DNA of 64,000 bases from Pseudooceanicola spongiae (GCF_014899185.1 NZ_CP045201.1:3325501-3389500), one strand, 5' to 3'; numbered from the stretch's first letter, positions 35,097 through 44,040 are shown. The notes: generated by a model not told the origin, from the sequence alone. Program-made: numbers and translations.

Positions 35097-35897
35097 TCAC
35101 TCCGCCCGCTCCAGCGGCAACCCGGTCGCGCGCATCTCGCTTTGCTGAGACCGGCTCACCGGCAGGCGCGTGCCATCCTCCAGCTCGACCATCATCGCGC
35201 GTTCCTGCCGCAGCAGCCGCCGGATCGCCCCCGCCGCCACCCAGTGCGAGCGGTGGATGCGATGCCCCGGACAGCCCTCCAGTTCCTCCAGCGCATCGGC
35301 GAAACGCATCAGCAGCAGCGTCGTGCCTGCGCTGGTCTGCACCTCGACATAATGATCCAACGCCGAGACCCGGATCAGCGCGCGCCCCAGATCCACCGGC
35401 AGACGCTTCAGAAACGTGACACCGGGCTGCGGCGCCTCCGTCTCAACCACAGCCACAGCCACAGGACGCCGCGCCACGAACACCCCGATGACCAGCGCAA
35501 TGCCCGTCACCGTCAGAACCACGTTCAGCGCCACCGCCATCAGATCGCCCGATTGCCACAGCACCTCGCTGCTGACCGCCTCGATCCCCAGCACCACCGC
35601 GAACACCGGCACCGAGGCGACGAGCCCCGACAGGCAATGTCGCAGCACCACCGGCACCCGGCTGTCGCGCATCGCCCGCACCCCAAACAGGATCACCAGA
35701 CTCGCCACGGCCGAGGATAACGCCGACGTCGCGACCTGCTTGGCCAGGATCCGCAGCATCACCGGCAGGCCTGCACCCTGCGGCACCAGGTAGAAGGTGC
35801 CCAGCAGACTGACCACCGCGACAATGGTCACGAAAGGCGCCGAGGTCAGCACCCCGTACCATTTGCGAAGCGCCAGCTGTACCTCTGTCCCACTCAC
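35097..35897 (-). CDS. Membrane-anchored LytTR-family transcriptional regulator
   Basis: Protein of 266 residues. Four hydrophobic segments fill residues about 15-135, and a LytTR DNA-binding domain occupies the last 100 (SALDHYVEVQT, LMRFADALEEL, HRSHWVAAGAI, GTRLPVSRSQ). LytTR domains bind direct repeats; here the domain is tied to the membrane rather than to a receiver. The GTG at 35897 is chosen, with GGAAGG about 13 nt upstream; a GTG 24 nt earlier is possible. It reads away from a small membrane protein gene 117 bp off, its likely partner or target. The signal sensed is unknown. Confidence 0.85.
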   Translation of the reverse strand: MSGTEVQLALRKWYGVLTSAPFVTIVAVVSLLGTFYLVPQGAGLPVMLRILAKQVATSALSSAVASLVILFGVRAMRDSRVPVVLRHCLSGLVASVPVFAVVLGIEAVSSEVLWQSGDLMAVALNVVLTVTGIALVIGVFVARRPVAVAVVETEAPQPGVTFLKRLPVDLGRALIRVSALDHYVEVQTSAGTTLLLMRFADALEELEGCPGHRIHRSHWVAAGAIRRLLRQERAMMVELEDGTRLPVSRSQQSEMRATGLPLERAE

Positions 35898-36014
35898 GAT
35901 TGGCCCGGGTCCTTCCACGAAATCAGCATTCTCCTGCCCTTTTGCCTGCGCCAGACAAAGGTCAGCGCCCCACCGGGGTCTGCCCAAGTGTTGCCAAAAA
36001 AGGAGCCCTCCGCA

Positions 36015-36536
36015 ATGCCTACCCCCTCCCTGTTGTCCCTTCCCGTCGCCATTCTTCAACACACCCCGCTCTGGGTCTGGCCCCTGCTGATCTATCTGGT
36101 GGTGATGGGGCTGCGCGCGGCTCAGGATCGCTCCGTCGCCGTGATGCGGCCACTGATCCTGCCCGCCGTCTTCCTGATGATCAGCCTCTCGTCCGGCGCA
36201 ATGCTGACGCACACCGCGACGGCGCTGTTCTGGCTGGTCGGTCTGGTCTGTGGCGGAGGTATCGGCGTGGCCGTCGCCCGTCGCACCGATCTGCAGGTGC
36301 TGCCCGACGGCAGGCTGCACCTGCCCGGCGAATGGCTGACGCTCTGCCTGACGCTGACGATCTTCACCGCCCGCTTTGCCTCTGGCGTGATCGGATCAAT
36401 GGCCCCCGCGGCCATGGCATCGGTGGCTGTCGGCGGCACCCTGTCGCTGATCGTCGGGATCTGCAGCGGCCTGTTCCTCGGGCGCGGCATCGGCCTCGTC
36501 CTGCGCGCCCTGCGCCAGAGCGCCCAACCCGCCTGA
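36015..36536 (+). CDS. Small integral membrane protein of unknown function
   Basis: Hydrophobic protein of 173 residues with about five membrane segments. The motif TPLWVWPLLIYLVVMGLRAAQDR lies at the N-terminus (residues about 15-38) and ARRTDLQVLPDGRLHLPG in a loop. I recall similar proteins grouped under domains of unknown function (DUF6622-like); this is a memory-based guess. AGGAG (36001-36005) lies 9 nt before the ATG. Divergent placement beside the membrane LytTR regulator suggests the two are functionally linked. Confidence 0.78.
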   Translation: MPTPSLLSLPVAILQHTPLWVWPLLIYLVVMGLRAAQDRSVAVMRPLILPAVFLMISLSSGAMLTHTATALFWLVGLVCGGGIGVAVARRTDLQVLPDGRLHLPGEWLTLCLTLTIFTARFASGVIGSMAPAAMASVAVGGTLSLIVGICSGLFLGRGIGLVLRALRQSAQPA

Positions 36537-36572
36537 GGCCCCGCGTTAACCCTCCCCCCGAGGCTGTCACAG

Positions 36573-36623
36573 GCACCGTTCGGATACCGTTCAGATACCG
36601 ACGCAATACCGACATGCCAAATC
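36573..36623 (-). repeat. CGGTAT 11-bp-period element, copy C
   Basis: On the plus strand the units read GCACCG (36573), ATACCG (36584), ATACCG (36595) and ATACCG (36606), each 11 bp apart. On the minus strand this is GATTTGGCATGT followed by three CGGTAT units and CGGTGC. A 33-nt core is identical to the copy at 60204-60254. It lies in the sense direction past the phoD stop and its terminator. Confidence 0.82.
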
Positions 36624-36658
36624 GCCGGTTTTCTCCGTTAACCAATCCCTCAAAACGC

Positions 36659-36692
36659 AAAAGAGGGGGAGCGGCCTTGCAGCCCCTCCCCC
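36659..36692 (-). terminator. Rho-independent terminator of phoD
   Basis: On the minus strand GGGGGAG (36692-36686) and CTCCCCC (36671-36665) pair, with an inner GGC/GCC pair and a 6-nt loop. TCTTTT follows (36664-36659). It begins 24 nt past the phoD stop. Confidence 0.8.
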
Positions 36693-36715
36693 CCGGTTTC
36701 GCACCTTGGCTGACG

Positions 36716-38275
36716 TCAGATCGACGCGCCCTTGGGGTCCAGCGTGATCGACCACAGCTCGGTATTGCCGCGATCCATCAGACGCACTTTCATCTGCTGG
36801 GTCGCGCCGTCGATATCGACCAGACCGAAGAACTGCATCCCATCCGAGGGCGGCAGGTTGACCTGACCCGGTGCCGGCGCCTTGACGAAACGCTCCTCCG
36901 GACCGAACGTCGGGTCGAGGTCGTTGGGCCCGAAAGCACCGGCGTGCAGCGGCCCCGAGACGAACTCCCAGAACGGCTCAAACTCTTGAAACTGCGCCTT
37001 TTCCGGGCTGTAGTGGTGGGCGGCGGTATAGTGCACATCGGCGGTCAGCCAGACGGTGTTCTTGACCTGAGCGTCGCGGATAAAGCGCAGCAGATCCGCG
37101 ATCTCCAGCTCGCGCCCTTTCGGGGCACCGCCATCGGCGTTGGCAACCGCTTCGAACTTTTCGCCGTCCTTGACCACCAGCCCCAGCGGCATATCCGAGG
37201 CGATGACCTTCCACGTCGCCTTGGAGGCAGCCAGCTCAGCCTGCAGCCATTCGATCTGGTCCCGGCCCAGATAGGTCGAGTTGCCGTTGATTTCGCTCTC
37301 TAAATTGTCGCCATTCGGCCCCCGGTAGGAGCGCATGTCGAGGAAAAAGATGTCCAGCATCGGCCCGTAGGCGATCTTGCGATAGACCCGGCCCGGCTCG
37401 GCAGGGGTATAGCTGATCGGGGTCATCTCATGGAATGCCCGCGCCGCCCGCGCCGCCAGCACATGGATCGATTTTTCCGAATAGCGGTCATCCGCGCTCA
37501 GATCTTTCGAGGCCGACCAGTTGTTGATGACCTCGTGGTCGTCCCACTGGAAGAAGGTCGGCACCTGCGCATTCAGCGCCAGCAGGTGTTCGTCCATCAG
37601 GTTGTATTTCCACTGACCGCGATATTCGTCCAGCGTTTCCGCGACCTTGGACTTTTCGGGCGTGACGATCAGGTTCTTCCACTGGGTGCCGTCGCCCGCC
37701 GTGATTTCGTCCTGCAGCGCGCCATCGGCATAGATGGTGTCGCCGGAATGCAGGAAGAAATCGGGCTCGTGCTGGGCCATCGTCGCATAGGTGCGCATAC
37801 CAGCTTCATCAATGCCATAGCCCTGACCGGCGGTATCGCCCGACCAGGCAAACCGCACCGAACGGCGCGAGGCAGGGGCGGTGCGGAAATGCCCTGTGAT
37901 CGGCTCGGACACGGCGTTGATGTCGCTCAGATCGGCGGCAGTGAAGCGGTAGAAGATGTCCTGATCGGCGGGCAGCCCTTCGATCATCCGCTTGACCGTC
38001 AGATCGCTGGCCGGGTTGGTGTCGAGCGGCGCGAGGCGGCGCGCATCGTTAAAGCTATCTGAAGTCGCGATCTCCATCATCACCTTCGCGGGACGGTCGG
38101 TGCGCGTCCAGATCATGCCGGAGGAGGTCGACACATCACCCGACTGCACGCCATGGGTGAACATCGGGCGCGACGCGGCGCGCGAAATCGACGGCATGGC
38201 GAGGGTTGCAGTGGCAGCGGCAGTGCCGATCAACATGCTGCGGCGGGTCAGCCGGGACTGGAAAAGCTTGGCCAT
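36716..38275 (-). CDS. phoD: Alkaline phosphatase D, Tat-exported
   Basis: Phosphodiesterase/phosphomonoesterase of 519 residues in the PhoD family, which releases phosphate from organic esters in the periplasm or outside the cell. The twin-arginine signal LTRRSMLIG near residue 10 with cleavage near SRAAS is clear. PhoD motifs include SGDVSTSSGMIWTR, a metal-binding WSGDTAG, FFLHSGDTIYAD, FFQWDDHEVINNW and WLTADVHYTAAHHY. These supply the metal-binding Asp, Cys or His residues of the active site. It stands alone with its own terminator. A PHO-box-like repeat lies about 100 bp upstream. Confidence 0.94.
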   Translation of the reverse strand: MAKLFQSRLTRRSMLIGTAAATATLAMPSISRAASRPMFTHGVQSGDVSTSSGMIWTRTDRPAKVMMEIATSDSFNDARRLAPLDTNPASDLTVKRMIEGLPADQDIFYRFTAADLSDINAVSEPITGHFRTAPASRRSVRFAWSGDTAGQGYGIDEAGMRTYATMAQHEPDFFLHSGDTIYADGALQDEITAGDGTQWKNLIVTPEKSKVAETLDEYRGQWKYNLMDEHLLALNAQVPTFFQWDDHEVINNWSASKDLSADDRYSEKSIHVLAARAARAFHEMTPISYTPAEPGRVYRKIAYGPMLDIFFLDMRSYRGPNGDNLESEINGNSTYLGRDQIEWLQAELAASKATWKVIASDMPLGLVVKDGEKFEAVANADGGAPKGRELEIADLLRFIRDAQVKNTVWLTADVHYTAAHHYSPEKAQFQEFEPFWEFVSGPLHAGAFGPNDLDPTFGPEERFVKAPAPGQVNLPPSDGMQFFGLVDIDGATQQMKVRLMDRGNTELWSITLDPKGASI

Positions 38276-38372
38276 GAGGCTTCCTTCAATGTCAGGAGTG
38301 AGACGATGCGCCGGACATGAAGGGTGAATGCAACAGAGCGCTGACGCTTGGGCGACAGCACGGCGAAAGATT

Positions 38373-38390
38373 TGTAACCGGGGCGTAACG
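38373..38390. promoter_or_regulatory. PHO-box-like direct repeat upstream of phoD
   Basis: TTGTAAC (38373-38379) and GCGTAAC (38384-38390) form a 7-4-7 direct repeat, the layout of PhoB boxes. The units match the usual CTGTCAT only in part. It lies 98-115 bp upstream of the phoD start, so the idea is plausible but weak. Confidence 0.3.
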
Positions 38391-38406
38391 GGCTGAGATA
38401 AAACGA

Positions 38407-38437
38407 AAAACGGCGCACCGGATAGGCGCGCCGTTTT
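38407..38437 (-). terminator. Rho-independent terminator of ilvE
   Basis: AAAACGGCGC (38407-38416) and GCGCCGTTTT (38428-38437) pair perfectly around an 11-nt loop. On the minus strand the stem ends in a run of T past 38407. It lies 27 nt after the ilvE stop. Confidence 0.85.
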
Positions 38438-38463
38438 GTGTCTGTGCGAAAGAGGTGGGCGGC

Positions 38464-39330
38464 TTACGCGCGCACCATCTTCTCATAGCTCTCCGCGATA
38501 TCCCGGGTCAGGGCGCCAACCTCAAAGGTATAGTCGCCGATCTGGCCAACGGGTGTCACTTCGGCGGCGGTGCCGGTCAGCCAGCATTGCTCAAAGCCTT
38601 CCAGCTCTTCCGGCATGATGTGGCGCTCATGCACGGCGATGCCTTTTTCCTTCAGCATCTCGATCACCGTGCGGCGCGTGATGCCGTTCAGGAACGAATC
38701 CGCGAGCGGCGTATGCACTTCGCCGTCCTTGACGAAGAAGATATTGGCGCCGGTGCATTCGGCCACGTAGCCGCGGTAGTCCATGAACAGCGCGTCCGAG
38801 CACCCCTTGGCTTCGGCCGCATGTTTCGACATCGTGCAGATCATGTAGAGGCCCGCGGCCTTGGCATGTACCGGGATCGTCTCGGGGCTGGGACGCTTCC
38901 ACTTGGAGATGTCCAGCTTGGCGCCCTTGAGCTTGGCGTCGCCGTAGTAGTTGCCCCACTCCCAGCCGGCAATCGCCAGACGGACGGGGTTGCGCGCCGC
39001 CGAGACACCCATGTCTTCGCCAGCACCGCGCCAGGCGATCGCCCGCACATAGGCGTCGGTCCAGCCGTTCGCCTCAAGCATGGCGTATTTCGCCGCTTCG
39101 ATCTCTTCGACCGAATAGGGGATCTCGAAGTCGAGCATATTGGCCGAGGCGCGCAGGCGCTTGGAATGCTCGACACCCTTGAAGATCTTGCCGTTATAGC
39201 AGCGCTCGCCCTCAAATACCGAGGAGGCATAGTGAAGCGCGTGGGTCAGCAGGTGTACGTTGGCATCACGCCATTCCACCAGTTTGCCATCCATCCAGAT
39301 CTTGCCGTCGCGGTCATCGTATGCGCTCAT
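38464..39330 (-). CDS. ilvE: Branched-chain amino acid aminotransferase
   Basis: Fold-type IV PLP enzyme of 288 residues that interconverts Leu, Ile and Val with their 2-keto acids. The PLP lysine is Lys157 in IPVHAKAAGLY. Other class IV marks are LHYASSVFEGERCY near residue 35, and GYVAECTGANIFFV and NGITRRTVIEM later on. Length and order match IlvE. D-amino acid transaminase or lyase relatives share the fold, but SVFEGERCY and the C-terminal GTAAEVTPV favour IlvE. AGGAGG precedes the start. It is divergent from petP. Confidence 0.93.
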   Translation of the reverse strand: MSAYDDRDGKIWMDGKLVEWRDANVHLLTHALHYASSVFEGERCYNGKIFKGVEHSKRLRASANMLDFEIPYSVEEIEAAKYAMLEANGWTDAYVRAIAWRGAGEDMGVSAARNPVRLAIAGWEWGNYYGDAKLKGAKLDISKWKRPSPETIPVHAKAAGLYMICTMSKHAAEAKGCSDALFMDYRGYVAECTGANIFFVKDGEVHTPLADSFLNGITRRTVIEMLKEKGIAVHERHIMPEELEGFEQCWLTGTAAEVTPVGQIGDYTFEVGALTRDIAESYEKMVRA

Positions 39331-39537
39331 CGCGAACCTCCTGAAGTACCGTGATTATTCCATAAGTTGCGCTTTAACCCTGTCCGAGTAACATAAAGTT
39401 TCGTCGCAATGGGGTCTAGCTAGCGTTTGATTCTTGGAAAGTCAACAAGCCTGACGTATTCTTGGCCAAAGCAGAAGGACTTTGCTAAGGTCTCTGCAAC
39501 GCGTATCGTGACAGGCGCAGATCAGCCAGGAGGGCCA

Positions 39538-40035
39538 ATGTCGGACATTCAACTCGGTGATAATCTTCTCTTCCTGACGGACGAACAATTGCGTCAGGGC
39601 ATCGAGGCGATGTTCTTCGCCTATCGCGGCTTTACCGCGGCCCCGGACCAGATTCTGGAAGGCATGGCCTATGGCCGCGCCCATCACCGCGCGCTGCATT
39701 TTATCTCGCGCGGGCAGGGGATGAAGGTGAACCGGCTGCTGACCATTCTCGGTGTTACCAAGCAGAGCCTCAACCGCGTGTTGCGCGCGCTGATCGCCGA
39801 CGGTCTGGTGGAAAGCCGCATCGGGCGCACCGACAAGCGTGAACGCCACCTCTACCTGACGGAAAAGGGCGCAGCGCTTGAGGCACGCCTGTCCGAGGGG
39901 CAGCGCAAATGGGTGCGCGACGCCTATCGCAAGGCCGGCCCTGACGCGGTTGCCGGCTTCCGTCTTGTGCTGGAATCGATGATGGACGGCGAGATGCGCA
40001 AAAGCTACGCCTCTCTCAGGGATGGTGGCCAATGA
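39538..40035 (+). CDS. petP: MarR family regulator (PetP-like)
   Basis: Winged-helix DNA-binding protein of 165 residues. ITKQSLNRVLRALIADGLVES-like recognition (LLTILGVTKQSLNRVL) and the wing IGRTDKRERHLYLTEKG match MarR. AGGAGG lies just before the ATG at 39538. Its stop overlaps the start of the response regulator by 4 nt. In Rhodobacter capsulatus a MarR-like PetP and an OmpR-like PetR form such a pair near the cytochrome bc1 genes; the same arrangement here, without bc1 genes, supports the name. Symbol given by analogy. Confidence 0.8.
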   Translation: MSDIQLGDNLLFLTDEQLRQGIEAMFFAYRGFTAAPDQILEGMAYGRAHHRALHFISRGQGMKVNRLLTILGVTKQSLNRVLRALIADGLVESRIGRTDKRERHLYLTEKGAALEARLSEGQRKWVRDAYRKAGPDAVAGFRLVLESMMDGEMRKSYASLRDGGQ

Positions 40036-40745
40036 GCGATCCTGACCCGCATCTGCTGATCGTCGATGATGATGAGCGTATCCGCGAACTGCTGGCCAAG
40101 TTCCTGAAACGCCACGGTTTCCTGATCTCCATGGCGCGCGACGCCGCCCACGCTCGCCGCCTGCTGACGGGGCTGGAGTTCGACCTGATCGTCCTCGACG
40201 TGATGATGCCCGGCGAAGACGGCATCTCGCTGACGGAAAGCCTGCGCGGCCAGCTGCTGACGCCGATCCTACTGCTGACGGCCCGGGGCGAGATCGAGGA
40301 TCGAATTCGCGGGCTGGAAGCGGGCGCTGACGACTACCTCGTCAAACCCTTCGAGCCGCGCGAATTGTTGTTGCGCATCAACGCCATCCTGCGCCGCGTG
40401 CCCGAAGCTCCGGTGGCCAGCACGATCCCCAAAGTGCTGCACCTTGGCGCCGTGCGCTACGATATCGACCGCGCCGAGCTCTGGCACGGCGACGCTCCGG
40501 TGCGCCTGACAGCCACTGAGGTTCAGCTGATGCGGGTCTTCTCGGCCCATCCCGGCGAACCCCTGTCGCGCCTTCAGCTGGTCGAGGAGCTGGGCCGCGC
40601 CGGATCGCACGAACAACCCGGGGCGCAGGAACGCGCCGTTGACGTGCAGATCACCCGCCTGCGCCGCAAGATCGAAACCGACCCCAAGCAACCCCGCTAT
40701 CTGCAGACGGTGCGGGGCGCGGGCTATATGCTCGCCCCTGACTGA
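40032..40745 (+). CDS. petR: OmpR-family response regulator (PetR-like)
   Basis: Two-component regulator of 237 residues. The receiver domain holds acidic residues in VDDDERIR, the phospho-acceptor Asp in LIVLDVMMPGEDG near residue 56, and the conserved Lys in DDYLVKPFEPREL. A winged-helix output domain (about 135-235) ends TVRGAGYMLAPD. ATGA overlap couples it to the MarR partner. No histidine kinase gene is adjacent, as in the petPR locus of Rhodobacter. The target genes are unknown here. Confidence 0.88.
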   Translation: MSDPDPHLLIVDDDERIRELLAKFLKRHGFLISMARDAAHARRLLTGLEFDLIVLDVMMPGEDGISLTESLRGQLLTPILLLTARGEIEDRIRGLEAGADDYLVKPFEPRELLLRINAILRRVPEAPVASTIPKVLHLGAVRYDIDRAELWHGDAPVRLTATEVQLMRVFSAHPGEPLSRLQLVEELGRAGSHEQPGAQERAVDVQITRLRRKIETDPKQPRYLQTVRGAGYMLAPD

Positions 40746-40760
40746 GCGATGTGCGCGGCG

Positions 40761-40800
40761 TCCCCTGTCATCTTGCCCGAAATACTTCCGCCGGAGGCTC
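40761..40800 (-). repeat. Intergenic repeat element, copy R5 (tail type A, reduced)
   Basis: On the minus strand GAGCCTCCGGCGG is followed by AAGTATTTC and GGGCAAGATGACAGGGGA. The tail is the same as at 26941-26970 and 30209-30235. The GGGGGC hairpin is missing and the second hairpin is reduced to an imperfect CCTCCGGCGG. It lies 15-55 bp past the petR stop, on the opposite strand. The rest of the gap to xseB shows nothing else. Confidence 0.75.
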
Positions 40801-40957
40801 CCACCCGCACAAAGACCACTGCCGCCGCCACATTGGCACCGCCATGGCGGCAGTCCGGCTCAGCTGCCCGGGATACCAAGACGCCCGATTGAACCCTGCC
40901 CCAGCCGGGGATAAGGTGCGCTGAACCTGCCCCCAGACCCACGCCGAGGAAGTCCCG

Positions 40958-41200
40958 ATGAGCGATACCCCCCTTTCCGAGATGTCCTTCGAGGCCGCCA
41001 TGAAAGAGCTGGAGGCCGTCGTGACTCAGCTTGAACGCGGCGATGTCGAACTCGAAGCGTCGATTAAACTCTATGAGCGCGGTGCCGAGCTGAAGAAACA
41101 TTGCGAAAAGAAACTGGCCGAGGCCGAGGAAAAAGTCGCGGCCATCACGCTGGACGGCGATGGCAACCCGACTGGGGTGAAGCCGGTCGAGGGCCTCTGA
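40958..41200 (+). CDS. xseB: Exodeoxyribonuclease VII small subunit
   Basis: Helical protein of 80 residues that assembles with XseA into exonuclease VII, which degrades single-stranded DNA. SFEAAMKELEAVVTQLERGDVELEASIKLYE in two parts is the XseB signature: MKELEAVVTQLERGD, then LYERGAELKKHCEKKLAEAE. The first gene of xseB-ispA-dxs, a well-known bacterial order; the ispA GTG follows 2 nt after its stop. The xseA gene is not in this window. Confidence 0.95.
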   Translation: MSDTPLSEMSFEAAMKELEAVVTQLERGDVELEASIKLYERGAELKKHCEKKLAEAEEKVAAITLDGDGNPTGVKPVEGL

Positions 41201-41202
41201 CA

Positions 41203-42063
41203 GTGTTCGACGCAGTGCTGAGCGATGCGGCCAAGGCCGTGTCGATGCATCTCGCGCAGACACTGGCCCCCTATGAGGGCTCTCTTGGGGATGCGATGCG
41301 CTATGCCTGCCATGGCGGCAAGCGGCTGCGGGCCTTTCTGGTGCTGGAGGGCGCGCGGTTGCACGCGGTTCCGACCGCCCCCGCACTGGATGCAGCTGCG
41401 GCGATCGAGGCGATTCATGCCTACAGCCTGGTACACGATGACCTGCCGAGCATGGATGACGACGACCTGCGCCGTGGCCTGCCGACCGTGCATGTGAAAT
41501 GGGACGAGGCCACCGGCATTCTGGTGGGTGACGCGCTGCAGAGCCACGCCTTCGCCCTTCTGGCGGGCATGGAACTGAGCGAGGCCCGCAGGCTGTCGCT
41601 GATTTCAGGCATGGCACAGGCTGCGGGCGGGGATGGCATGGTGCTGGGCCAGGCGTTGGACATCGCCGCCGAAACCGCCGAGGCGCCTCTGACGCTGGAT
41701 CAGATCAAACGCCTTCAGGCCAAGAAAACCGGTGCTCTGTTTGAGTGGTCTGCCACCGCCGGTGCGGTGATGGCGGGCGCTGATCCTGCGCCTCTGGCCA
41801 GCTACGCCCACGCCCTCGGCCTTGCTTTTCAGATCGCCGACGACATTTTGGATGTCGAGGGTGACGAGGCGCAGACCGGCAAACGCGTGCAGAAGGACGT
41901 TGAGGCGGGCAAGGCGACCTTCGTGTCCCTCATGGGCCTTGAGGCTGCGCGGAGTGCTGCGCAAAGCCTCGTCAAGGAGGCCTGTGACGCTTTGCGCCCC
42001 TACGGCGCGGACGCGGAGAACTTGCGGCAGGCCGCGCGCTTCGTTATCTCGCGGCAAGGCTGA
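41203..42063 (+). CDS. ispA: Polyprenyl (farnesyl/geranyl) diphosphate synthase
   Basis: Prenyltransferase of 286 residues that condenses isopentenyl diphosphate with allylic diphosphates, normally to farnesyl diphosphate. The first Asp-rich motif DDLPSMDDDD near residue 83 and the second DDILD near residue 223 bind the magnesium-diphosphate. GGKRLRAFL binds the homoallylic substrate. The GTG at 41203 lies 2 nt after xseB; upstream codons in this frame lie inside xseB and resemble nothing. Geranylgeranyl product is possible, but the xseB-dxs context favours IspA. Confidence 0.94.
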   Translation: MFDAVLSDAAKAVSMHLAQTLAPYEGSLGDAMRYACHGGKRLRAFLVLEGARLHAVPTAPALDAAAAIEAIHAYSLVHDDLPSMDDDDLRRGLPTVHVKWDEATGILVGDALQSHAFALLAGMELSEARRLSLISGMAQAAGGDGMVLGQALDIAAETAEAPLTLDQIKRLQAKKTGALFEWSATAGAVMAGADPAPLASYAHALGLAFQIADDILDVEGDEAQTGKRVQKDVEAGKATFVSLMGLEAARSAAQSLVKEACDALRPYGADAENLRQAARFVISRQG

Positions 42064-42114
42064 GCCGGGCCCGCCCGTCGGGGTGGCACGGCAGCAGTGG
42101 ATTTGGAGGCGGAT

Positions 42115-44040
42115 ATGACCCAGACAACGCAGACCCCGCTTCTTGATAAAGTGGTGACGCCGGCCGACATGAAGGGCCTGTCGGATCCTGAGCTGCGCCA
42201 GCTGGCCAATGAATTGCGCACCGAAACGATTGCCGCCGTCTCTGAGACCGGTGGCCACCTTGGTGCCGGGCTGGGTGTGGTAGAGCTGACCGTCGCCCTG
42301 CATGCCGTGTTCGAGGCCCCGCGCGACAAGATCATCTGGGACGTCAGCCACCAGAGCTATCCGCACAAGATCCTGACCGGGCGGCGGGACCGCATCCGCA
42401 CCCTGCGCCAGAAAGACGGGTTGTCCGGTTTCACCAAGCGCAGTGAAAGCCCGTTCGATCCTTTTGGCGCGGCGCATAGCTCTACCTCGATCTCCGCCGC
42501 GCTCGGCTTTTCCGTGGCGCGGGATCTGGGCGGTTCGGTGCCCGAAGGCCTCGGTGACGCGATTGCCGTGATCGGTGACGGCGCGATGAGCGCGGGCATG
42601 GCGTTTGAGGCGATGAACAACGCCGGCCACCTTAAAAAGCGCATGATCGTCATCCTGAACGATAACGAGATGTCGATTGCCCCCCCTGTCGGTGCGCTGT
42701 CCACCTATCTGACGCGGCTCTACACCGGTGATCCTTTCCACCAGTTCAAGGCTGCGGCCAAGGGCGCCGCCAGCTTTCTGCCGCCGCCTTTCAAGGAAGG
42801 CGCCAAGCGCGCGAAAGAGATCCTCAAGGGTATGGCCGTCGGTGGCACGCTGTTCGAGGAGCTGGGCTTTTCCTACATCGGGCCGCTGGATGGGCACGAC
42901 ATGGGCCAGCTTTTGCCGGTCCTGCGCACGGTCAAAGCCCGTGCGACGGGCCCCGTACTGATCCATATCGTCACCAAGAAGGGCAAGGGCTATGCCCCTG
43001 CCGAGCGCGCCTCCGACAAAGGCCATGCGACTGCGAAATTCGACGTGCCCTCGGGCAAGCAGGTCAAGGCGCCCTCCAACGCGCCGAGCTACACCAATGT
43101 TTTCGGGCAGGAACTGGTGCGTCTGGCGGCGGAAGACAGCCGCATATGCGCCGTCACGGCCGCGATGCCCGATGGCACCGGGCTGAACCTCATGGCCGAG
43201 CGTTACCCCTCGCGTCTGTTCGACGTCGGGATTGCCGAACAGCATGGTGTGACCTTTGCAGCAGCGCTGGCGGCAGGGGGGATGCGTCCCTTCTGCGCGA
43301 TGTATTCGACCTTTCTGCAGCGCGGTTATGATCAGGTGGTGCATGATGTGGCGATCCAGCGCCTTCCGGTGCGCTTTGCCATCGACCGTGCCGGTCTGGT
43401 CGGCGCCGATGGTGCCACCCACGCCGGCAGCTACGACATCGCCTTCATGGCAAACCTGCCGGGCATGGTCGTCATGGCCGCCGCGGATGAGGCCGAGCTG
43501 AAGCACATGGTCGCCACCGCCGCCGCCCATGACGAGGGCCCCATCGCCTTCCGCTATCCGCGCGGCGAGGGTTCGGGCGTCGAGATGCCCGAGGTCGGAA
43601 AACCGTTGGAAATCGGCAAGGGTCGGATGATCCGCGAGGGTGGCCAGGTCGCTCTGCTCAGCTTCGGGACCCGTCTGTCGGAGGTTCTCAAGGCCTGCGA
43701 GGCGCTCGGCGCGCGTGGCATCCATCCGACCGTGGCCGACGCGCGTTTCGCCAAGCCGCTCGACCGCGAAATGATCCTGAAACTGGCCCGCGACCACGAA
43801 GCGCTGATCACGCTGGAAGAGGGCGCCGTGGGCGGTTTCGGCAGCCATGTCGCGCAATTGCTGGCCGAAGAAGGCGTCTTCGACACCGGCCTCAAGTACC
43901 GCTCGATGGTGCTGCCGGATATCTTCATCGATCAGGCCAGTCCGGCAGACATGTATGCCGTGGCCGGGCTGAGCGCTGCGGATATCGAGGCGAAAGTGCT
44001 GGATGTTCTGGGGGTTGAGCCGTTGGGCCAGCGCGCCTGA
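42115..44040 (+). CDS. dxs: 1-deoxy-D-xylulose-5-phosphate synthase
   Basis: Thiamine-diphosphate enzyme of 641 residues that joins pyruvate and glyceraldehyde 3-phosphate, the first step of the MEP isoprenoid pathway. The TPP motif is [18 protein letters not shown]. The catalytic Glu lies in [11 protein letters not shown], and [12 protein letters not shown] and [13 protein letters not shown] are Dxs hallmarks. GGAGG (42105-42109) sets the start at the ATG 42115, rather than the GTG at 42097. The last gene of the operon; its stop touches the stop of the opposing ExoD-like gene. It needs thiamine, which the cell can import through the thiBPQ system 9 kb away. Confidence 0.96.
   Translation: MTQTTQTPLLDKVVTPADMKGLSDPELRQLANELRTETIAAVSETGGHLGAGLGVVELTVALHAVFEAPRDKIIWDVSHQSYPHKILTGRRDRIRTLRQKDGLSGFTKRSESPFDPFGAAHSSTSISAALGFSVARDLGGSVPEGLGDAIAVIGDGAMSAGMAFEAMNNAGHLKKRMIVILNDNEMSIAPPVGALSTYLTRLYTGDPFHQFKAAAKGAASFLPPPFKEGAKRAKEILKGMAVGGTLFEELGFSYIGPLDGHDMGQLLPVLRTVKARATGPVLIHIVTKKGKGYAPAERASDKGHATAKFDVPSGKQVKAPSNAPSYTNVFGQELVRLAAEDSRICAVTAAMPDGTGLNLMAERYPSRLFDVGIAEQHGVTFAAALAAGGMRPFCAMYSTFLQRGYDQVVHDVAIQRLPVRFAIDRAGLVGADGATHAGSYDIAFMANLPGMVVMAAADEAELKHMVATAAAHDEGPIAFRYPRGEGSGVEMPEVGKPLEIGKGRMIREGGQVALLSFGTRLSEVLKACEALGARGIHPTVADARFAKPLDREMILKLARDHEALITLEEGAVGGFGSHVAQLLAEEGVFDTGLKYRSMVLPDIFIDQASPADMYAVAGLSAADIEAKVLDVLGVEPLGQRA

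Noticed and set aside
35900-37303. A 467-codon plus-strand frame overlapping the small membrane protein and phoD
   Set aside because: Arg/Pro-rich, runs through two intergenic regions and a terminator, and conflicts with genes that have motifs and ribosome sites.
41605-43857. A 750-codon minus-strand frame across ispA and dxs
   Set aside because: Antisense to two well-supported enzymes and without recognisable domains.
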